A stretch of DNA of 64,000 bases from Campylorhamphus procurvoides (lineage: Eukaryota; Chordata; Aves; Passeriformes; Dendrocolaptidae), in assembly GCA_013396655.1 (NCBI GenBank), contig WBMV01009170.1, positions 496,001 through 560,000 on the forward strand, given 5' to 3'. The translations under genes were made by a program, and so were the position numbers. Within the stretch, counting starts at the first letter, position 1; every line of letters begins with the position of its first letter. The notes below the pieces were generated by a model, which was not told the DNA's origin, searched no databases, and saw nothing but the letters and a program-made list of their open reading frames with translations. Shown here piece by piece: positions 38,301 to 51,300 of the stretch.

Positions 38301-40582
38301 GATATAACCATAAGTACATAGTATGATATTTTAAACCTGTGCTATATTATAGAATACAGTAAAATATATGTAATAGGGACAATCATATTGACATGCAGTT
38401 TATGTAATGGTTATGATTGTTTCAGAACAATGATTAAAGAAAGCTTTTTCATATAATTAATTAGTATCTTTGGTATCTTAGAACACCGACTTAAACAGGA
38501 AAGCAGAACAAACAGTTGTTTTGTTGGGGAACATGGTTAAGTATCGATAGCAAAGTGGTCCGTAGAGGAACAAATTCATGTTTTCAGCTTAGTTGACTGA
38601 ACTGGTAGCCTTCATTTCATTCAGCCTCATATGTCTCCTTTGCAGGAATTGTCGGCTAGCACAGATTCTACTCCTGACTCTACAGGTTCTTTAAGATAGC
38701 CACTGTTAAATTCCCAGTCTCCTGTGCCCTCTTATTACTGTAGTGTTGAAAAGTAAGTCATCCAAGAGAGACCACTTTGAACAAACAAAAAGTCTGTCCC
38801 TTTCCCAGTGAGAATTATTCATAGTAGGTATGAGTGGAAGTATAACATAAAAGGCAAAGACAGATGTAGAATTGCAAAGAAACAGTGAAAGAAAATCATC
38901 CTTTCAGGATGGTGTTCTCAGCTTTCCTGAGTAGCCTACGTGCTGTCAACTTTTTTTGTAATTATTGTAACAGACATGATTTAAGAAAGGATTTAAAGGA
39001 GAGCAATGCAGTGACTTTGCAGGTGTTGCAGAGAGTTCTTCCAAAGTATGAAGTATAATGGGAAGAAGCATAGAAGTACTTCACTGAAAATTTAAGGGGC
39101 TAATGAATAATAACTTGCAGACTAATTGTAAGTTGGCTGTTCAGTACCAATTGAGAATAATAATGAGAGTGGTACATGGAAGCCAGTGTGAACTTGCTTG
39201 TATTTGACGTACCAAAGGGGTGGAAAGATTTGAGGAGAGGGATCACCCAGTCAGAGTGATGCACCAGAAGAACAGTCTTTCCAGCAGCACTCTGATTAGG
39301 TCCTGTGTTTGGCCAGACCAGAGGACAAGATTTTGGATTAATTTAGTCTTAAGATGAAGATCTGGACAATGGTATTAATTAGGTGCATATTAAAAGATTG
39401 TATATGAGCAAAACTGTGCAGAAAGGCTCTTCAAGTCTTGGTCTGGATTTGATGACCTTAGGATGATCTGGGTTAGAGATGACATTTGGACTGGTGTCTT
39501 AAATGGTGGTCTAGATGATGCCACTGTACACAGTGATTCAGGAAGCATCTGGCAGGATGGGCTTGTGGGGGCGGATAATAAAAAACCTAATTTGTCTATG
39601 TAGAGCTTAAGCTGATGCCTGAATTTACAGTATCAGAAATACAGACTGAGATACCAATTTGAAAATAGTGTCGTCGTATTGAAATAGAGGTGTAGCATCC
39701 AAAGAGGAGATAGTAGTTGACACTGTGTTTATGGATGATCCTGTGATAGAATAAAGTTTTAGAAGGAAGAAAGATCAAAACATTCTCCACAAAGCATAGA
39801 AAAAAGCATGAAGTTGTTCCTTTGAATGACATCCAGAGCAACACGTGGAGATCAGGATAAGACTGTGCCAAGGCAGCTGAAACTTCAGGAGTAGAAGCTC
39901 CCATCTCTGAAAAACTCTTGGTATGTCAGGAAGAATAAAAAATGAGTCCACTTCCTGAGTTCTGGATAACTGCAAATGCTAGAGATTTCAAGAGCTCCTA
40001 CATTTTGAATGCAAAAGGTGAAAGTCAGTGGGAAAGAAAGAGAGAAACTTAATGCAGTGGTTTAAAGCTATTACAGAGCAGCAAGAACACAGAAAGATGT
40101 AATGGTGGCTGCCAAAGCTGTGATGCTCAGGGAAACACTGTGGAGTTTTCTCCTTTGTGAAAGGAAAAAATGGTGAAAATGATAAGAGAATGAAGCAGGC
40201 AGGGGTGGGGAAATGGGAGTTTCTGAAGGAAATTGTGAAACTGTGAAATGGCTGTGGCTCTGAGGAGAGTGGAACATATAGCAGGAGCACAAGCATTTTC
40301 TTTGCTCAGGGGTGAGGTAAGGAAAGGAAGGGAAAGAAAGGAAGAAGCAAAAATCAAGTTGCTACTATGTCATATTTGTGTTGGAGAAATAGGCATATGG
40401 AAAGAGGTAGAGACAGGAGGATTTGAGCACTGGAATAAAGGAAGTAACAGTCATTATGGATGTAATAAATAGTAGTAGAATAAGATAGTTATACCTAGAA
40501 AATGTGAAGGAGTACAGAATTAATTTCTTGTGGAAGAACAGGGATTTTGCTCAGTGTCGGAAGAAGAAGACGATGATGAGAG

Positions 40583-40672
40583 GTGGTTTAGTGGTGGACT
40601 CAGAAGTGCTAGGTTAATGGTTGGGCTTGATGATATCAAGGATCTTTTCAACCTAAATGATTGGTCTATGAA
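40583..40672 (+). mobile_element. CR1 LINE 3' tail fragment
   Basis: The words GGTTTAGTGGTGGACTC, TGCTAGGTTAATGGTTGG, CTTGATGAT and CTTTTCAACCTAAATGATT follow in the order seen at the 3' end of avian CR1 elements. CR1 copies are usually truncated at the 5' end during target-primed reverse transcription, and this one keeps under 100 bp of untranslated tail with no reverse transcriptase. The final ATTCTATG-type repeat has decayed (GATTGGTCTATG). Confidence 0.8.
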
Positions 40673-43600
40673 CCAAGGCTGGCATTAGATTACAGTAAGG
40701 GAGAATAGCAAAGGAATAGTAGAAAGAGGTGCATGAAGCAGTGAGGCTTGAAAAAATAGTTACTGAAATAAAATGAAGATTTGTAAGATGTCTGTAAAAA
40801 GTGGGTGCATTAAATGGTTTTGTGGTCTCGGAATATACTCTGCTAGAAATGGAGTCCTGTGACTGAGAGTACTTGAAAGTCCACTGTGTAGCTAGCGTAT
40901 CTTAAAAGCTTTCAGGCCATGAGCGCTTTCCCATTCCAAACTGGATAGAAAGTTCCTGAGTCTGGAGTTTCTACTTTGAAAGGGTATGTGCCAGGAGGGC
41001 TAGGGGGCTGTGTCTGTTGTACTTACACTGGTATTCATGATGAAGAATAAATCTATGCCTTTATGCTTGTGGACGCCTCATACAACCATGTATATTAGAA
41101 GTGTGGAACAGGAGCCATAAATCAAGGAGAGCAGGGCATATTCATTACTTGCTTTTCATCACTAGCAAATCAGGGAATGCTAAAAAGTACAACTGAACAC
41201 AGAGAAGATTGTGTATAGACGTTTTCTACCAGCACGAATTGTCAGGTTTTTTGGGATGCATGTCTAACACAGTGAAATACATAGGCAGTACTTCAATATA
41301 ATGAAATACATCTAAAACACTCGTATTTGTGTTTGCTCACACTAGTAACTTCAACAAAACACTATTTTGTCCAGTTTCTAGATCTCACCCTTTTATCTTT
41401 GTGATCTTCCAAAGAAAGTGGAACTAGTTTCATTTTTCATTGCCTGTGCTTCTTAGGAAGTTCTCTGATAGAGGGAAGACTATTCTCTAGGGCTTCTCAG
41501 TCTTCCTTTGAGGAATCCATCAGATCACATACAAATTCCAAAATACCTGGCAAAGACAATGTCTTTTTCAACACAAAATGTATTTAGCTGATGTGATACA
41601 ATACAAATGACAACCACATGGAGATGTTTTCCATTTCAAACTTCAGGTAGGAATATGAACTCTGAATTCAATGTGTAATTTACTTTTATCTCTTCATAAA
41701 ATGTGGAAAGTTAGTTTCTTTCTGAGTCAACAGTCAAAATTCGTATTCTGACAAAACTGTCCAATATGTCACCTCTGTGTTGGCATATGAAATCAGGTTT
41801 AAGCAGTTGCTCACTGGCTTTGTGGAACCCCAAACCTAGCTTTAATAGGGAGAGTAGGAGGTGACAGAGTGATCCTGTTCCCAAAATTACCATCTCTTCT
41901 GCCCAGTCCCAGTGAAATACTCTTGTTAAACCTAGTGGGGATACAGTGACAGATTGAGATCTCTAAATTGAATGGTCTACATGTTGGTATCTACATGTGA
42001 TTCACATGTCTGCAGTCTGATCATAATTGACAGAAATCTAAGTAACAGAGTTCATGGAGGTAGGAGTGATTGAACTCACCCTTAAACAGACCAGAAGAAA
42101 CAGCTGAACAGGTTCTGACAGACTTCTGACAGAGAATGAGCATCTTACTCTTGAGTAAGCATGCACTGCTAGCTGTCCAAATTTAGATGTGTATCTGGCG
42201 TGCAGTCCCAACATAGAAAGAAGTGGCAGATGTCCACTGTAATGGTCAGCATAGGATGAGCCAGTCTGCGGTACCTACAGGAGCATTTTTTTCCCCTTAG
42301 AACTGATTAGAGTAAGCCCAGAGTGAGCTCATGGGGATTGCATGACCCGGGGCACAAATTTCATCTCTGTGAGGTTTCTTCCTATTCTAATCTGATTAAT
42401 TAAGCAGTCAGATTCACAACATCACATTTTTTGCTATGCCTTGTAACTTCTAGTTTAATGCTTGTCAGACATGATTGTGACCCAGCACTCAGTGTAGTAA
42501 TGGGTGAAGAATTTGACAAACTAAACTGATGTTTTTGATGTATACTAAAGCAGAAATTAATTTCTGTTGTATTATAGACCTGGTAGCAGTTGAGAAATGA
42601 CCAGACATACGGTAATTTCTTGGTGACATCTTTGCCAACTTACTGGAATATATGGGCATGTCTTAGCATAAGGGAAAGTAAGAGACAAAAAGATGATTGC
42701 TTTGGTGAGAGACAAAACAAGAAAAACTTCTTCACAATTTGCTTCTGAAAAAAGCTCTATTCATTCAAGTTTCCAGTCTGTATACCAAATCCTGCTCACT
42801 CCAGACAATTTTCCATGAACTTACTTGTGAGGATTTCTGAATATATACAATTGCAGAACAGTTCATAAGTTAGATTTAGATTTTCATCAATATGTGGAGT
42901 GTCTCTGTTCATGCTGCAGTTCCATCAAGATTTTTTGTTTTGCCCATTGTACCTTCTTTGATTCTATTAAGAAGTAATTATTATAGGTGTTACTAAGCTC
43001 TTATCTTTTAACAAGCCTCAATAATAGTTTTTACTTTTACTGATGATGTTGTATTTTGGTGATTAAAGATCAGACCCAAAATCTGTCAAGGGTAAGGTGT
43101 GATGTTTTTCAGGAAAAACCATACATCTGTGTGGTTCACACAGCAGTGACTATGTTGTTTGTCAATACTAGAGTAACCAAAGATTCGTGTTATTTTATTT
43201 TTAAATACTGTTTTGGAGGTTCACCTCAGTGATGGCTCTAGTATTTTCTTTTTGTCCGTCTTCTGTCTCTCGTATTTTTCTTCTGAAATGGTGGCAGTTA
43301 CGGTTTTCCTGTGTGTGGTGGGAGAAGCATGTGATCCTCAGAGACTGGGAATGCCCATAGGCAGCTGAAGACAGGGTTGATACACTGTTGATGAAGCCTG
43401 TTTAAATGACAAGGCTGCAGAAAAAAGAACTGTTCTGAAGGCTGGGAGATGTTTGATCTGTGGGAAGAAACAGAAACTCTGGGATGTGTTTTAGTTGACC
43501 TGACAGATACAGATTACATGAGTTGTGCTAGGCAAAAGTAATGCATGTGAGCATGTCTGGCAGGTAGAATAATATATGCACTGTAACAAAAGCATTCAAG

Positions 43601-44210
43601 TAAGAGTGGGCTCATCTAGTACAAACAAGATATATAGGGGGCAAAGAATGTGCCGTGGGGTAGAAAGATTTTACATCTGCCCTTTGCTTTTGGACTTCCA
43701 CTGCTTTTAACATGGGTTTAGGAAAGCACACTTGCTTCTCATGCTTCATAGAGTTAAAGGAGAAACAGTCTGCAGGGAATACAGACTTCAAATAAAAGGC
43801 TCAGATAACACAGCATTTTTTGGAGGTCAAAGAAATGCAGAGTCCAGATTAAACACGTTGCAATATGTAAATGCCACACCATGTATGTTGGAGTTACGCT
43901 GGAGTGCTGCAGGGGGGAAGCCTGTGTCTGCCTCCTGTTTTGGATGGACGACTGCTTGTTGCAGCAAAGCAATTGCCCAGCCCCGATTGTTTCAGTGATG
44001 AGCTGATCGATACCCCATTACTGGATGTAACAGTTGCTGCAGGAAGTGCACACAAGATTTTAATGCATGAATTATGCATGATGTCCTCATTCTTTAGTCT
44101 CAGAGCAGAGTGACAAAGATTGTAAAGATGACTGGGGTAGTTTCTTGCATAAAGTGACTGCAGTGAAATGCTTCATATTTTCATGCACACAAGCAGCATT
44201 GAGTGGGACG
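40673..44210. other. Non-coding DNA
   Basis: No gene or recognisable repeat was found. Small frames at 41711-41893 (minus) and 43732-43998 (plus) have no features that support expression. Confidence 0.65.
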
Positions 44211-44231
44211 GCCTATTTAAGAAGATATAAA
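44211..44231 (+). promoter_or_regulatory. TATA-like cluster upstream of a candidate exon
   Basis: TATTTAA at 44214-44220 and TATAAA at 44226-44231 sit 5 bp apart in sequence that is otherwise not extremely AT-rich. An inverted pair of ATGCAT words (44063-44068 and 44074-44079) lies 130 bp upstream. Together they could form a tissue-specific, CpG-poor promoter for transcription to the right, but no start site can be shown. Confidence 0.2.
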
Positions 44232-44384
44232 TCCCTGAGCTTACAGCACAGAATGCTTGATTTCAAAGCATTGCAGCCATGTGCAGAGCCAGTTTTCCTG
44301 CTGTCTAACCTGCTTGCTGCTGAAGGTTGGCTGAGGGATGTTATCGGCTATGCTCTGCTCTGAGGTCATAGTTTGAAGTCTTCC

Positions 44385-44405
44385 TTTTTTTTTTTTCTTT
44401 TTTTT
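44385..44405 (+). repeat. Poly-T run (T12-C-T8)
   Basis: This homopolymer lies directly upstream of the acceptor of the candidate exon at 44426, with the rest of the pyrimidine stretch (TTTGCTTTCTGCCGCAG) following. It could serve as a splicing polypyrimidine tract, or be the reverse-strand tail of an old retroposon. Confidence 0.8.
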
Positions 44406-44425
44406 GAATTTGCTTTCTGCCGCAG

Positions 44426-44541
44426 GAGAGAATCAGAGAATCTGTGAAGTTTATTTGTGCTACCATCCTTGCATTTTTCAAAGATACAAACTGGGAATAG
44501 TTATTATGACTAAAAGCACAAGGAGGAATGCACCACCTAAG
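44426..44541 (+). CDS. Candidate small exon, possibly an alternative first coding exon
   Basis: The 3' splice site is strong (T-rich tract, then CTTTCTGCCGCAG before 44426) and the 5' splice site is good (AAG|GTAAAA at 44541/44542). In the frame starting at 44428 all 38 codons are open across the whole 116 nt, and an ATG at 44506 would give MTKSTRRNAPPK before the donor, ending on a codon boundary. The exon could be an internal coding exon or a 5' exon supplying a short basic N-terminus. I do not recognise the peptide. A single short open exon with good splice signals is expected by chance somewhere in 64 kb, so this stays a candidate until transcripts or conservation support it. Confidence 0.25.
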
Positions 44542-45786
44542 GTAAAAAGGGATATTTTTTATTTGTGAATTTCAGTGCAGAAGAGGGAATATGCTGATGC
44601 AGGAATATGATGATGCAGTGTGGTTACATTGACTCAGATACCTGCACTGGAATGCAGAGTCAGGATTCTCAGGTGGATATGGCTGCACAGATCCTACTAG
44701 TCTGATTATTTTTAAATGGTTGTTTAAATGTTGCTGAGACTCAAACTGTGTTTGAATCCTGCCATTTGTTTAAGAGTGTGCATTTCTGACCAGTTTTTGT
44801 CTGCTATAGATGACTGCATTGTGGGGAGGGGCAGGACAGTCACTGAGATGATCAATGTAATAGCATGATCTATTTCATTAGAGGTCCTGACTGAATAATG
44901 ACAATGAAATTTCATTGACTTTTTTTTCCTCTGTGTACATTTTCTGTAGCATTTGCAAGCCACAGTAAAATGTGTGTCAGGAAAATGAGTCCAAGAATCT
45001 ATTGCTTGTCTGTCCTCTAAATAACTAAGCTGATCATACTGTTACGTTTTGGATAAAAGTCTGGGCTTTCAATCAATGAGTAGACAAGCCTGTCCTTACT
45101 GTGCTTTAGCAAATTATGTGCTCTCAGAAATTTTACATACAAATGCAACTATTTCTAATTATTGAATTGGCTGGAAATTAAAAAAAAAAAGGCATTTTCC
45201 TTTTTTTAATTTGCACATTTGACAACTTAGGATTTATTCAAGTAAATGGTCTAGCCAATATAGATGTACAGTAAAGCTACCACATTTATTAAAAAAAATA
45301 CAACAAATTTTTTTCTATTTAATTATTTACCACTATGAATGCTTAAAAAGAATATTATTAATAATATTTTACACTTGTAGATTTTCATATTTTGGAAAAA
45401 AAACAGTACAAATGCTTTAGTTTCTGTGTTCAGGAACTTGAAGATGTATCCATACTTTCAAAGAGACATATTGTCACAGAGTATTGAGAACCGGATGGTT
45501 TAATAAACCTGAGAGCTTGATGCTGTGTTATCTGAAGGAGCAAGGTATTGCCAGTAAGCATTACAGGCAGTCACAGCAGGATGCGTGCTACCCTTCCTTG
45601 GGTAAATGCCTTTTTATTTGTGTTTACACTGGCATTTTGTATTTGCCTCTAAGAACACGTGGTGGGCCAGTTTTGGATCTCCGAGTCTTTATGCCATGTT
45701 GCACAGGAACACGTAAGGAGCCCCATCTCAGTGAACAGTGTGTGTTTAGATGTTAATTACCAAATAATCAGCTGGAAAAGTACCGT
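44542..45786. other. Non-coding DNA between candidate exon and CpG island
   Basis: This AT-rich sequence includes A/T homopolymers near 45180-45215 and 45360-45410. No supported feature was found. Confidence 0.6.
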
Positions 45787-46205
45787 ACCAGAGATGGGGC
45801 GTTGCTAGTGTTGCTCGACTGGAGCCGTGCCAGGCGACCCTGAGGCCGAGGCGGCATTTTTGAACCCGCCCCTCTGTGTGGGATTCCTGTCTTGTGCCCC
45901 TGGCCCGGCTCGTCCCTTGTCAGCCCGTCCCGTGCCGTGCCGTGCCGTGCCAGGCGCGGTGCCCGGCGGTGCGAGGGGGGATCGGCACCGGCATCCTGAG
46001 CCAGCTCTGCGGGATGCTGAGTCACTGCGCCCCGAGGAAGGAAAACAGGAGCACCTGCAGGGACAGGGGCTACAGATCCTCCCGGCAAAGGCTGCGTGTC
46101 TCCCGTGGTGAGTGCAGACACACCGCTGGGCGTGCGAACTCAGCCCGGCAACCCGGGGAATGGCAGCGGCGGCAGCGAGGAGCTCACACCGGCTGCTTGC
46201 CAAGG
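45787..46205. promoter_or_regulatory. Isolated CpG island, probable promoter or alternative promoter
   Basis: I count about 37 CpG dinucleotides by eye in roughly 420 bp, against near absence in the flanking kilobases; base composition switches from AT-rich to GC-rich within about 50 bp on both sides. In vertebrates such islands usually mark promoters kept unmethylated in the germ line. An AP-1-type TGAGTCA lies at 46018-46024. A donor-like site CGTG|GTGAGT at 46107/46108 on plus could end a first exon. Several frames remain open on both strands (e.g. plus 45827-46111, 45876-46211; minus 45805-46215) because stop codons are rare in GC-rich DNA, so they are not evidence of coding. Direction of transcription cannot be decided. 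Confidence 0.65.
45930..45949 (+). repeat. (CCGTG)4 pentanucleotide repeat
   Basis: Four perfect CCGTG units lie within the CpG island and add eight arginine/proline/valine-type codons to every overlapping frame. Short G/C repeats of this kind expand easily in avian promoters. Confidence 0.9.
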
Positions 46206-49200
46206 TGCTAGTCATTCGTCATTTGCCATGGAGGATTGGTTCTGTTTTCTCTCCTTCTGCCATGAAGTATCACCTGAAATGCGTAATTTGCAGATTGAGC
46301 AGGCTTTCAACCATGAAAACAGATATGAGAATAGCTAACAGCGGGACAAAATTTTCCTAAATTTCTTTCATTTGGTTAATTAGGGAATACGTAACTTCAT
46401 GTATCATGGAAAGTAAGTGGATTAATGGGAATACATTTCTGTGAGAGAGTGACATACGTGTGCAGTTAAGGGTTGCACATTTGAATACTGAATTCAGAAC
46501 ATATGTGGTTTACAGAAATACGGCTCAGCTGTTTCAGTACTTTGCTATTATATCCAGAAGTTTCAGTGAATGAACATTGCTTACATTCTTTGACTATCAT
46601 AACTAAGAAGCATCACAGCTACACTCACAGTGATAGGGATGGGTGTTAATCTTATAATATCGCATCCTCATTTTTTTCCCATTGAAACTGAGATAAATTA
46701 TCTGTGTTTAATGAGAACACAGATATAGTAATAAATAGTAAGGAAGTGGAAATACCAATATGTTCTGAGAAATAATGGCCAGGGTTTTCCAAGGAATTTG
46801 AGAGAAGTATCCAGGTCCATTGCAATTCACCAGGGACCATGATCTTTAGTCTCTTTGGCTGAGATTTTCAGAGGAGCACATATAAATATTTTAGTCATTA
46901 CAGAGAAAACAGCTTGAATAAAAAGTGAGGAAAACAAAGGCAGCCTTGTTGCAGCACTATTTGCTGTTAGTATGGGTAATTTGGAGAAAGAGCAGAAATT
47001 TTTGTTGTTTCTTCAATCTTCACAGATAACTGGGTAATTATATAATTGAAAAATATCAATAAATAACCCACAGTACTATACAAAGAAAAGGGGTTAAGAA
47101 GGGAAGATCTTGCAAGCATCTTATTAGTAAGGAACATTATTAGAAAAAAAAGCAGCTTAATGTGGACAGAAGTATCCATCAATAACCTGTTGAAATATTG
47201 CCTTTCTTGTTCTCATTATAATGTCAAAGATTCAATTACAGTACTTGATTTTCCCAAATTGCAACTTTGCAAAATTTAACGGACTTGGACTTAATTCTGG
47301 AAAATTGTCTTTGTAATAAATACATTTGCAGTCAGAGAACTGATGCCTGCTACCATATCTTATTGATTTTGTTCCTGCTCTGGGCTGCAGAGCAGATCCA
47401 TTCAGTACACATAATAATGAAAGAGTGACTGCTCAGGAAAATCAGAAGCTTCAAGAGCTGGTGCTTGGGCATCATGTGAACTTGAATGAACACAGATCAG
47501 TTCTCACTCTGTTTCAGTAAAGTGGCATTGTCATACTTCTAAGTTATGCCCTTGTGATAGGTAAAAGGAAAGATTTTCCCTTCTGCTCTATATTGGTTTT
47601 AATTTCTTGCATAAAGAGAAAGCAGAATTAATGCATATTTATAAGAGGAATTAATAACAGAAATTAATTCATATTAAATTATCATGCAGTTGGAATTGTT
47701 CCAAAAGTGGCAAAACATTAGATTAGCAATAAAGAAATGCTTCTAAATAATGAATAGCATGGTAAAAAGTGGTGGTTTCCCCCTGTAATTCATTGTGTTA
47801 TATACTGTTACTAGTCATTTATTTTTGCATTTCATCCTGTGGTGTAGAAGTGATCAGTGAGAATAATCAGATTGCTTATGCTTGATTGAATACATATTCA
47901 GATACTTAAAAATCAGTAATTGCATAGAATCATTTTAAGCATATAACCTACAAGTATTTTACCAGTGCTTATTAACAGAAAAATATGTCTGTGTGTTTGT
48001 ATGTAATACCTGCTTAGTCAACAAGTTTGTTCTCTGAGTAATAACTTTTCAGCAGTAACTGAGAATAGGCACATTTTCTCTTCTGTTAGCATTTACTGAA
48101 GGCATGACAGAGTGATATTCTGTTAAATATCACTCACTGATAGCACCAAAAACTCATTTGACTTAGCTGAGCGGCAAGAGAACTGAAACTCTATCCCATT
48201 TGCTGAAGATGTTATTCACAGTACAGTAATATTTTGGTATGTTGGAAATGAGGTCTTTCGTCTCTTAGGAGAAACTGGTACGAGAAGTCTATGTCTTAGG
48301 ATTTCTACTGGTAGCATTTTTACTAAAAAAAGTCTGACACAGTAAAGATTACTTTATAAAAATAATTATTCACCTGCTTTTTAACTGGAGGCTATAAATT
48401 CGTTGATTAATGTAGGTCAGTGAAACTATTTAGAATTTTTTAGCTGAGAGTTTTGAGCTACATCTCATTCCTTATTTTAAAAATAAATTTAATGTCTGAA
48501 AGCATGGGTCTGGTACAGGTATTCCTCCTGCCTCCTGCACAAAGGACTGGTGGAACAGTGTGGCAGAAAATAAAATAATCGCAAGACAGCAAATTCTGTT
48601 CCTCAAGGCTCTATGTTTGAAGCAGGTATACTGCATTCAGATAATGGATTCAGAAATCTGCAGTCCTTTCAGGATGGGGAATTGAAACACAGGCTGTTCC
48701 TGTGGGTGCTGGAATCTGACGACCACAGTGTTCATTCCTCTTCAGCCCAGCAACCAATCTCCCATCCTGAGTTGGTCTTCAAAGGGATAGGAACGATGAT
48801 CTTGTTCATTAGATACAAGGCTGTTCCCATTGCACCCTGTTACAGGGCAAAATAAATTGTCCTTGGGCTGTTTGCTTCTGTGTGGAGAAGCCTGGCAGAC
48901 TCCAAAAGTCCCACTGTTCTCTTGATGTCAGATGAATGCCAGCAGTTTGACATCTTTTTGTCACAAGACTTCATACCAGTTGTTACTGACTGAAAAATGG
49001 TGTTAGAAATGAAATGCAAAAGTTGATTGGATTAAGCAATGGAAATGAAAAATTGTATTATTAAGTGTACATATCTGATTATGATAATGATAATCACTTT
49101 GATAAACCAGCAGACACTTGAGGAAAGGAACACATTTCCTTACAGGAAAACACTGACATGTGAAAAAATTGAATCTTTTAACTCATTAGACTGCCAAAAT

Positions 49201-51300
49201 AATGAACTTCCATGTTAGAGACTATCATCACAAAGTACTTTGAAATTTCAGGACCTTGTATTCAGCCTGTGACAGATTCTAGTTTAGGTTCTGTGATGGA
49301 GGCTCAGCAGTTCTTATAAGGAACTAAAGTATGTAGCCTTTCATGATAGGGCTGGAACCAGAGTCTTTTTAAACTCGCTCTTTATTGAACTTTCCAGGTC
49401 TGGAAGACTGGCCCTTTGAAAATATTCGTAGTGGGGGATGAGTGGGATTTCACAGCTGCAGGGAATGACTGCAGAGCAGTCACAAATTTGGTCTGTCTTT
49501 GTCCTCCTCCTGAGGTGGGGCATGCTGTTCTCTTGCACTCTTGGGTGAGAAAATTTCAGGGACAGCCTCGGGAGAAGTCTCAGCCGGGAAACTGCCAAGG
49601 GCTGTGAGCTGGGAACCAGCAGACAGCTTTCTCCTGCCAAATGGGACAGAGGCATCAGTAGGATTTCTGCTTCTTGCTGCTTTTTTTGCTTCTTTTAGAA
49701 ATCTTGTTTCTTAGGGTAAGACAAATTCAGTGCTTTCTGCTCTGTTCACATCTAATACCTTCATGGAAATGAAACCAGTAGAAACTTCCATTGCTGTTGT
49801 TCCTGCATTCAGTGGAATGCAGAAGAAAAAACGTTTGGGATGGAGAAGGGGAAGCCTTGCAACAAAAAGCAAGAACTTCTCCAGACTCCCTTGCATCTTA
49901 CCAGTGTGGTCATCTGGAGTGACTAGAGGTTTATTTAGATTGACCTATAGTTTGAAGCTCTCATAACTAGCAATTCTGTCATGCAATGCGTGAATACAGT
50001 GAGGCCTGTATTCAGTTCAGTTACAACTTTGCCAACTTATCATAGTAATTTAGGATAGGGTATTCTCCAGGCTAAATGATTCTATTATTGTGAGATCACA
50101 ATTGAGGAGTACATGAATTATTGATAGCATTGATTGGGATTTGATGCTATTGATCAGATATTTGGCTATGCAGAATCACATAGCCAAATCATCTCCTACA
50201 TGATTATTGCATGTTGCATGAATCAGACGTTTCAGAACAAAGCCCAGTTTGAATAGAAATAGCAGCATAGAAATGTAAACTCCTCTGCGTCCCTGCACTA
50301 GGATTCATGGGCCTCACTATCAACTGGCAATGGAAGCCTCAACACAGTGTTGCTGGTATTCTTCCACAGCCAATGTTTCAGAGAACCCAACAAGCACACT
50401 GTTCTTAGAGGCCATAAGCCATGCATAGGAGCTTGTACTTGAACTGGTTATGGACTACACACAGCTCTGGATCTTTATGTTGGCTACTGCTGCCAACACT
50501 ATAGCTTCTAAACCCTTTGTTTGCCTGCAGGAACACCATCCTTTGGGAATTAAGCAGATTTTTTTTGTGGAAAGTGAAAGAATATAGAGTATTAACATGC
50601 ATAAATAAGTAGTTTTTTATCCTAAGACAGAAAAAAAATCCCAAACTAGATTTTTAAGACATTACTACATTATTGGTGGTAATGTAGTGTTGTATTATCA
50701 TAGGTGTATTTATAGAATTACTTTGCATTTTGTTTCACTATTGGTTTTATACTCTGCTTAAAGCAGGGAAAACTACTGGAAAACAGTTGTATAGTTCTAC
50801 TGCTATTCCAGAAGAAAATAATAGTTTTGCTAGTTTACTGGTTTCAAAGTGTACACTGCAGTGGAAGTAGGAATGCTCTACTACTTACCTATTAGTCTAC
50901 TGTTTGCTTGTCAATCTGCTGTTAGAGCTCCTGACCTGATTTGTCGTTTCTTTCCTTGTTTCCAAACCTGATTTGAAGTATCCAGTTGAAAACTATTTGG
51001 AGAAAGAAAAGAGAGTATGTGTACTGCTAGTGTTAGAGAAATGCTTATTAGTTACTACGCATTGCCAGAGCACTTTGGAGCAAGGTACTTACTCAAACCA
51101 GAGGTTTGTGAATTCCAGGGGTGGTGGGTGGGTTTCTTGCCCCTTTTACATCTCCCTTACTAGCAAAGTGCTTGATGCTTTCCAGCAGGCTGTGTGTGGG
51201 TGGATTCCATTTAACCTGCTGGGACAGCCTGCCGTGGTCATGGAAACACACTCCAGCAGAGCTAAGTCACTAAGTTAAAAACAGCACGTCAGTTCCTGCT
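46206..51300. other. Non-coding DNA
   Basis: No gene or clear transposon was found. There is a cluster of inverted repeats at 50124-50189 (listed separately). A CR1-like scrap (CTAAATGATTCTAT near 50075) is too short to call. AATAAA words (e.g. near 48850) occur without other signs of a 3' gene end. Confidence 0.6.
50124..50189. repeat. Cluster of two adjacent hairpins
   Basis: ATAGCAT (50124-50130) is mirrored by ATGCTAT (50144-50150); directly after, ATTTGGCTATG (50160-50170) is mirrored exactly by CATAGCCAAAT (50179-50189) with an 8-base loop. Two foldbacks within 66 bp are unusual for this window. Confidence 0.75.

Larger units (their letters stand above)
22256..40582. other. Long non-coding stretch
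   Basis: About 18 kb with no recognisable exon, repeat end or CpG island. Frames are short and on both strands; the longest on plus (31308-31754, 148 codons) has no recognisable domain and no splice or promoter context. Local notes: a short TG run at 25631-25642, a (CTG)6 run at 29373-29390, a hairpin at 28969-28996, motif-dense AT-rich sequence near 30640-30960, and a GC-richer patch at 37020-37200 in which several overlapping plus-strand frames stay open only because stops are rare. Confidence 0.6.

Noticed and set aside
45805..46215. 136-codon minus-strand frame and several plus frames in the CpG island
   Set aside because: GC-rich DNA has few stop codons; all frames stay open together, and none resembles a known protein.
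50065..50095. CR1-like tail words (CTAAATGATTCTATTATTG)
   Set aside because: Too short, with no CR1 sequence upstream; could be chance.
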